From CBDAQD01 sp965275905 (GTDB lineage Bacteria > Pseudomonadota > Alphaproteobacteria > Rhizobiales > JAJFHC01), in contig CBDHYJ010000076.1 of the NCBI GenBank assembly GCA_965275905.1, forward strand, positions 1 through 64,000: a DNA stretch of 64,000 nucleotides. The letters are read 5' to 3'. The notes beneath the pieces were generated by a model that saw only the letters and a program-made list of their open reading frames with translations, was not told the origin of the DNA and made no database searches. A program made the position numbers and the translations under genes. Numbering within the stretch: the stretch's first letter is position 1; each line of letters begins with the position of its first letter. Below are positions 62,554-64,000 of the stretch, piece after piece.

Positions 62554-63762
62554 ATGAACGCGAAATCGCGCAGATGGGCGATCTGGATCGCATTGTCCGG
62601 CATTCTCGCGGCCGGTCTGATTTATGCGCTTTGGCCACGCGCGGTTCTGGTCGATCTCGCCGTGGTTGACCGCGGCCAGCTTGTCGTCACCGCCGACGAG
62701 GAAGGTCAGACGCGGGTCCGTGACGTCTACGTCGTGTCCAGCCCGATCGCCGGACGAATCCGGCGCATCGAATCCGATGTCGGCGATGCGGTCGTCGCCG
62801 GCAAGACGATCGTCGCCCAGGTCGAGCCGATCGACCCGTCCTTTCTCGACCCGCGCAGCGAGGCCGAGGCCCGGGCCACCGTCCGCGCGGCGGAAGCCGC
62901 CAAGACGCTGAGCGAGGCAAAGCTCCGCGAAGCTGAGGCCGAGCTCGATTTTGCCCGGGCGGACGTCGAGCGGGCGCGCCGGCTGATCATCAGCAACACG
63001 ATCTCCGCGCGCGGCCTCGAGGACGCCGAGCGCACGTTCAAGACCCGCAGGGCGGGTCTCGCCACCCTGGAGGCGGAACTCCGGATGCGCCGGTCGGAAC
63101 TCGCCAGAGCGCGCGCGGCGCTGGTCTCGCCGATCGAGACCCAGAGCCTGCACGGCTCGTGCCGGTGCGTCACCATCAAGGCTCCGGTCGAGGGCAAAAT
63201 CCTGCGCCTGATCCGCGAGAGCGAAGGGGTGGTCAAGGCCGGAGACGCCCTGGTCGAGATCGGCAACCCGCGCAACCTCGAAATCGTTGTCGACTTCCTC
63301 TCGACCGATGCGGTGAAGATCAAAAAGGACCAGAAGGTGATTGTCGAGCAATGGGGCGGCGGCACCGAGCTTGCCGGGCGGGTTCGCCGGGTCGAGCCCT
63401 ACGGCATCACCAAGGTCTCCGCGCTCGGCATCGAGGAGCAGAGGGTCAATGTCATCATCGACTTCACCGATCCGCCGGAACGCTGGCAGCGGCTGGCCCA
63501 CGGCTTCCGCGTCGAGGTGCGCGTGGTGCTCTGGGAGAACGACAAGGTGATCCGGCTGCCGCTGACCGCCCTGTTCCGCGACCGCGACACGTGGCACGTC
63601 TTCGTGGAGGAAGGCGGGCGGGCTCAGAAACGCGCGGTCGAACTCGGCCAGAGCAACGGTCTGATGGGCGAGATCACCGATGGCCTGAACGAGGGCGAGC
63701 GCGTGGTCCTGCATCCAAGCGACCGGGTGGTCGAGGGTGTGAAGATCGAGGCGCGGGGCTAA
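62554..63762 (+). CDS. HlyD/MacA-type periplasmic adaptor subunit
   Basis: 402 residues from ATG 62554. A single N-terminal membrane anchor (WAIWIALSGILAAGLIYALW), a barrel-sandwich domain entering at VVSSPIAGRIRRIESDVGDA, a coiled-coil hairpin of about 130 residues rich in Glu, Ala, Arg (EAKLREAEAELDFARADVER), back into the lipoyl half at TIKAPVEGKILRLIRESEGV, then beta-barrel and membrane-proximal domains. With the ATPase and permease it should form a tripartite exporter; no outer-membrane channel gene is nearby. Its stop overlaps that of the convergent iolE. Confidence 0.9.
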   Translation: MNAKSRRWAIWIALSGILAAGLIYALWPRAVLVDLAVVDRGQLVVTADEEGQTRVRDVYVVSSPIAGRIRRIESDVGDAVVAGKTIVAQVEPIDPSFLDPRSEAEARATVRAAEAAKTLSEAKLREAEAELDFARADVERARRLIISNTISARGLEDAERTFKTRRAGLATLEAELRMRRSELARARAALVSPIETQSLHGSCRCVTIKAPVEGKILRLIRESEGVVKAGDALVEIGNPRNLEIVVDFLSTDAVKIKKDQKVIVEQWGGGTELAGRVRRVEPYGITKVSALGIEEQRVNVIIDFTDPPERWQRLAHGFRVEVRVVLWENDKVIRLPLTALFRDRDTWHVFVEEGGRAQKRAVELGQSNGLMGEITDGLNEGERVVLHPSDRVVEGVKIEARG

Positions 63763-64000
63763 CCTGCCCGGTCGAGGCCGGCGCGCCGCGCCGCGGCCTT
63801 CAGCGCTTCGAGGCCCATCGCCTGATAGTGCTTCGGGTCCCGCACTGCCGGGTCCTGCTCGGCCTCGATCACGAGCCAGCCTTCGTATGCGCCGTCGCGC
63901 GCCACAGCGAGCACGCCGTCGAAATCGACCGCGCCTTCCGGATCGCCCGGCACGGTGAAGACGCCGGCGCGCACCGCCTGCAGGAAGCTCATGCCTTCCG
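63759..64000 (-). CDS. iolE: Sugar phosphate isomerase/epimerase, IolE-like C-terminus (5' part outside)
   Basis: Only the last 80 residues are in the window; the frame is open to the right edge. EGMSFLQAVRAGVFTVPGD, VDFDGVLAVARDGAYEGWLV and VIEAEQDPAVRDP are closely like the C-terminal end of inosose dehydratase (IolE) of the xylose-isomerase-like TIM-barrel family. It converts 2-keto-myo-inositol in inositol catabolism, but related sugar epimerases share this end, so the name is tentative. The stop overlaps that of the adaptor gene. Confidence 0.75.
   Translation of the reverse strand, partial: EGMSFLQAVRAGVFTVPGDPEGAVDFDGVLAVARDGAYEGWLVIEAEQDPAVRDPKHYQAMGLEALKAAARRAGLDRAG

Overview
The window is one contiguous piece of a GC-rich alphaproteobacterial chromosome with densely packed housekeeping genes. 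The gene order rnd-lptC-lptA-lptB-rpoN-hpf-ptsN, then aroA-cmk-rpsA-sppA-ihfB, pyrF-trpF-trpB-trpA-accD-folC-trxA, addA-addB-murU-tsaE/amgK-divL and ahcY-ptsH-EIIA-hprK-chvG-chvI, matches the conserved layout of Hyphomicrobiales (Rhizobiales) and close relatives. Other pointers to the class are a cysteine-free AccD N-terminus, a short HprK, a TsaE-AmgK fusion and a FYDLN-acid-domain protein. I cannot name a genus. I saw no transposase, integrase, phage gene, CRISPR array or plasmid function.

Layout. 1-9.4 kb: NDUFA9-like epimerase (cut by the window edge), tRNA-Leu(CAG), RNase D, the LptCAB lipopolysaccharide export genes, sigma-54, hibernation factor, EIIA-Ntr, then DUF1150 and a small heat-shock protein behind a sigma-32-type promoter. 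9.5-24.3 kb: tRNA-Ala(GGC), the aroA/cmk/rpsA/sppA/ihfB run, an ornithine-cyclodeaminase-family enzyme, a secreted protein with acidic Ca-loop-like motifs, then pyrF, trpFBA, accD, folC and thioredoxin. 24.6-37.6 kb (minus strand): permease plus ArsR repressor, AddAB recombination nuclease, the AmgK/MurU peptidoglycan-recycling pair with TsaE, and a DivL-type kinase with tyrosine at the phosphoacceptor position. 37.9-41.2 kb: L,D-transpeptidase, OmpA-like lipoprotein, acetyltransferase, M81 metallopeptidase. 41.3-47.1 kb (minus): SAH hydrolase, regulatory PTS (HPr, EIIA, HprK) and ChvG/ChvI. 47.2-53.6 kb: HugZ-like protein, gamma-glutamyltransferase family, RF3, HerA-type ATPase. 53.9-58.3 kb: a regulatory cluster of CBS protein, unknown protein, FixK-like regulator, OmpR-type regulator and FixL-like PAS hybrid kinase. 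58.7-64 kb: a 50-residue zinc-ribbon gene, DUF4389, an ABC/FtsX/HlyD export module and a partial iolE.

Two themes stand out. First, envelope biology is concentrated here: LPS export, peptidoglycan recycling and crosslinking, DivL, ChvG/ChvI. Second, the 54-58 kb cluster looks like an oxygen- or redox-responsive circuit, because the PAS domain keeps the FixL heme-ligand histidine and the distal arginine at matching spacing.

Three genes (rnd, lptC, addA) each carry what reads as a single-base frameshift, all of the same kind (one extra base or two missing). This is more likely sequence or assembly error than three real mutations, since lptC is normally essential. The boundaries given for these genes assume the frameshift is corrected.
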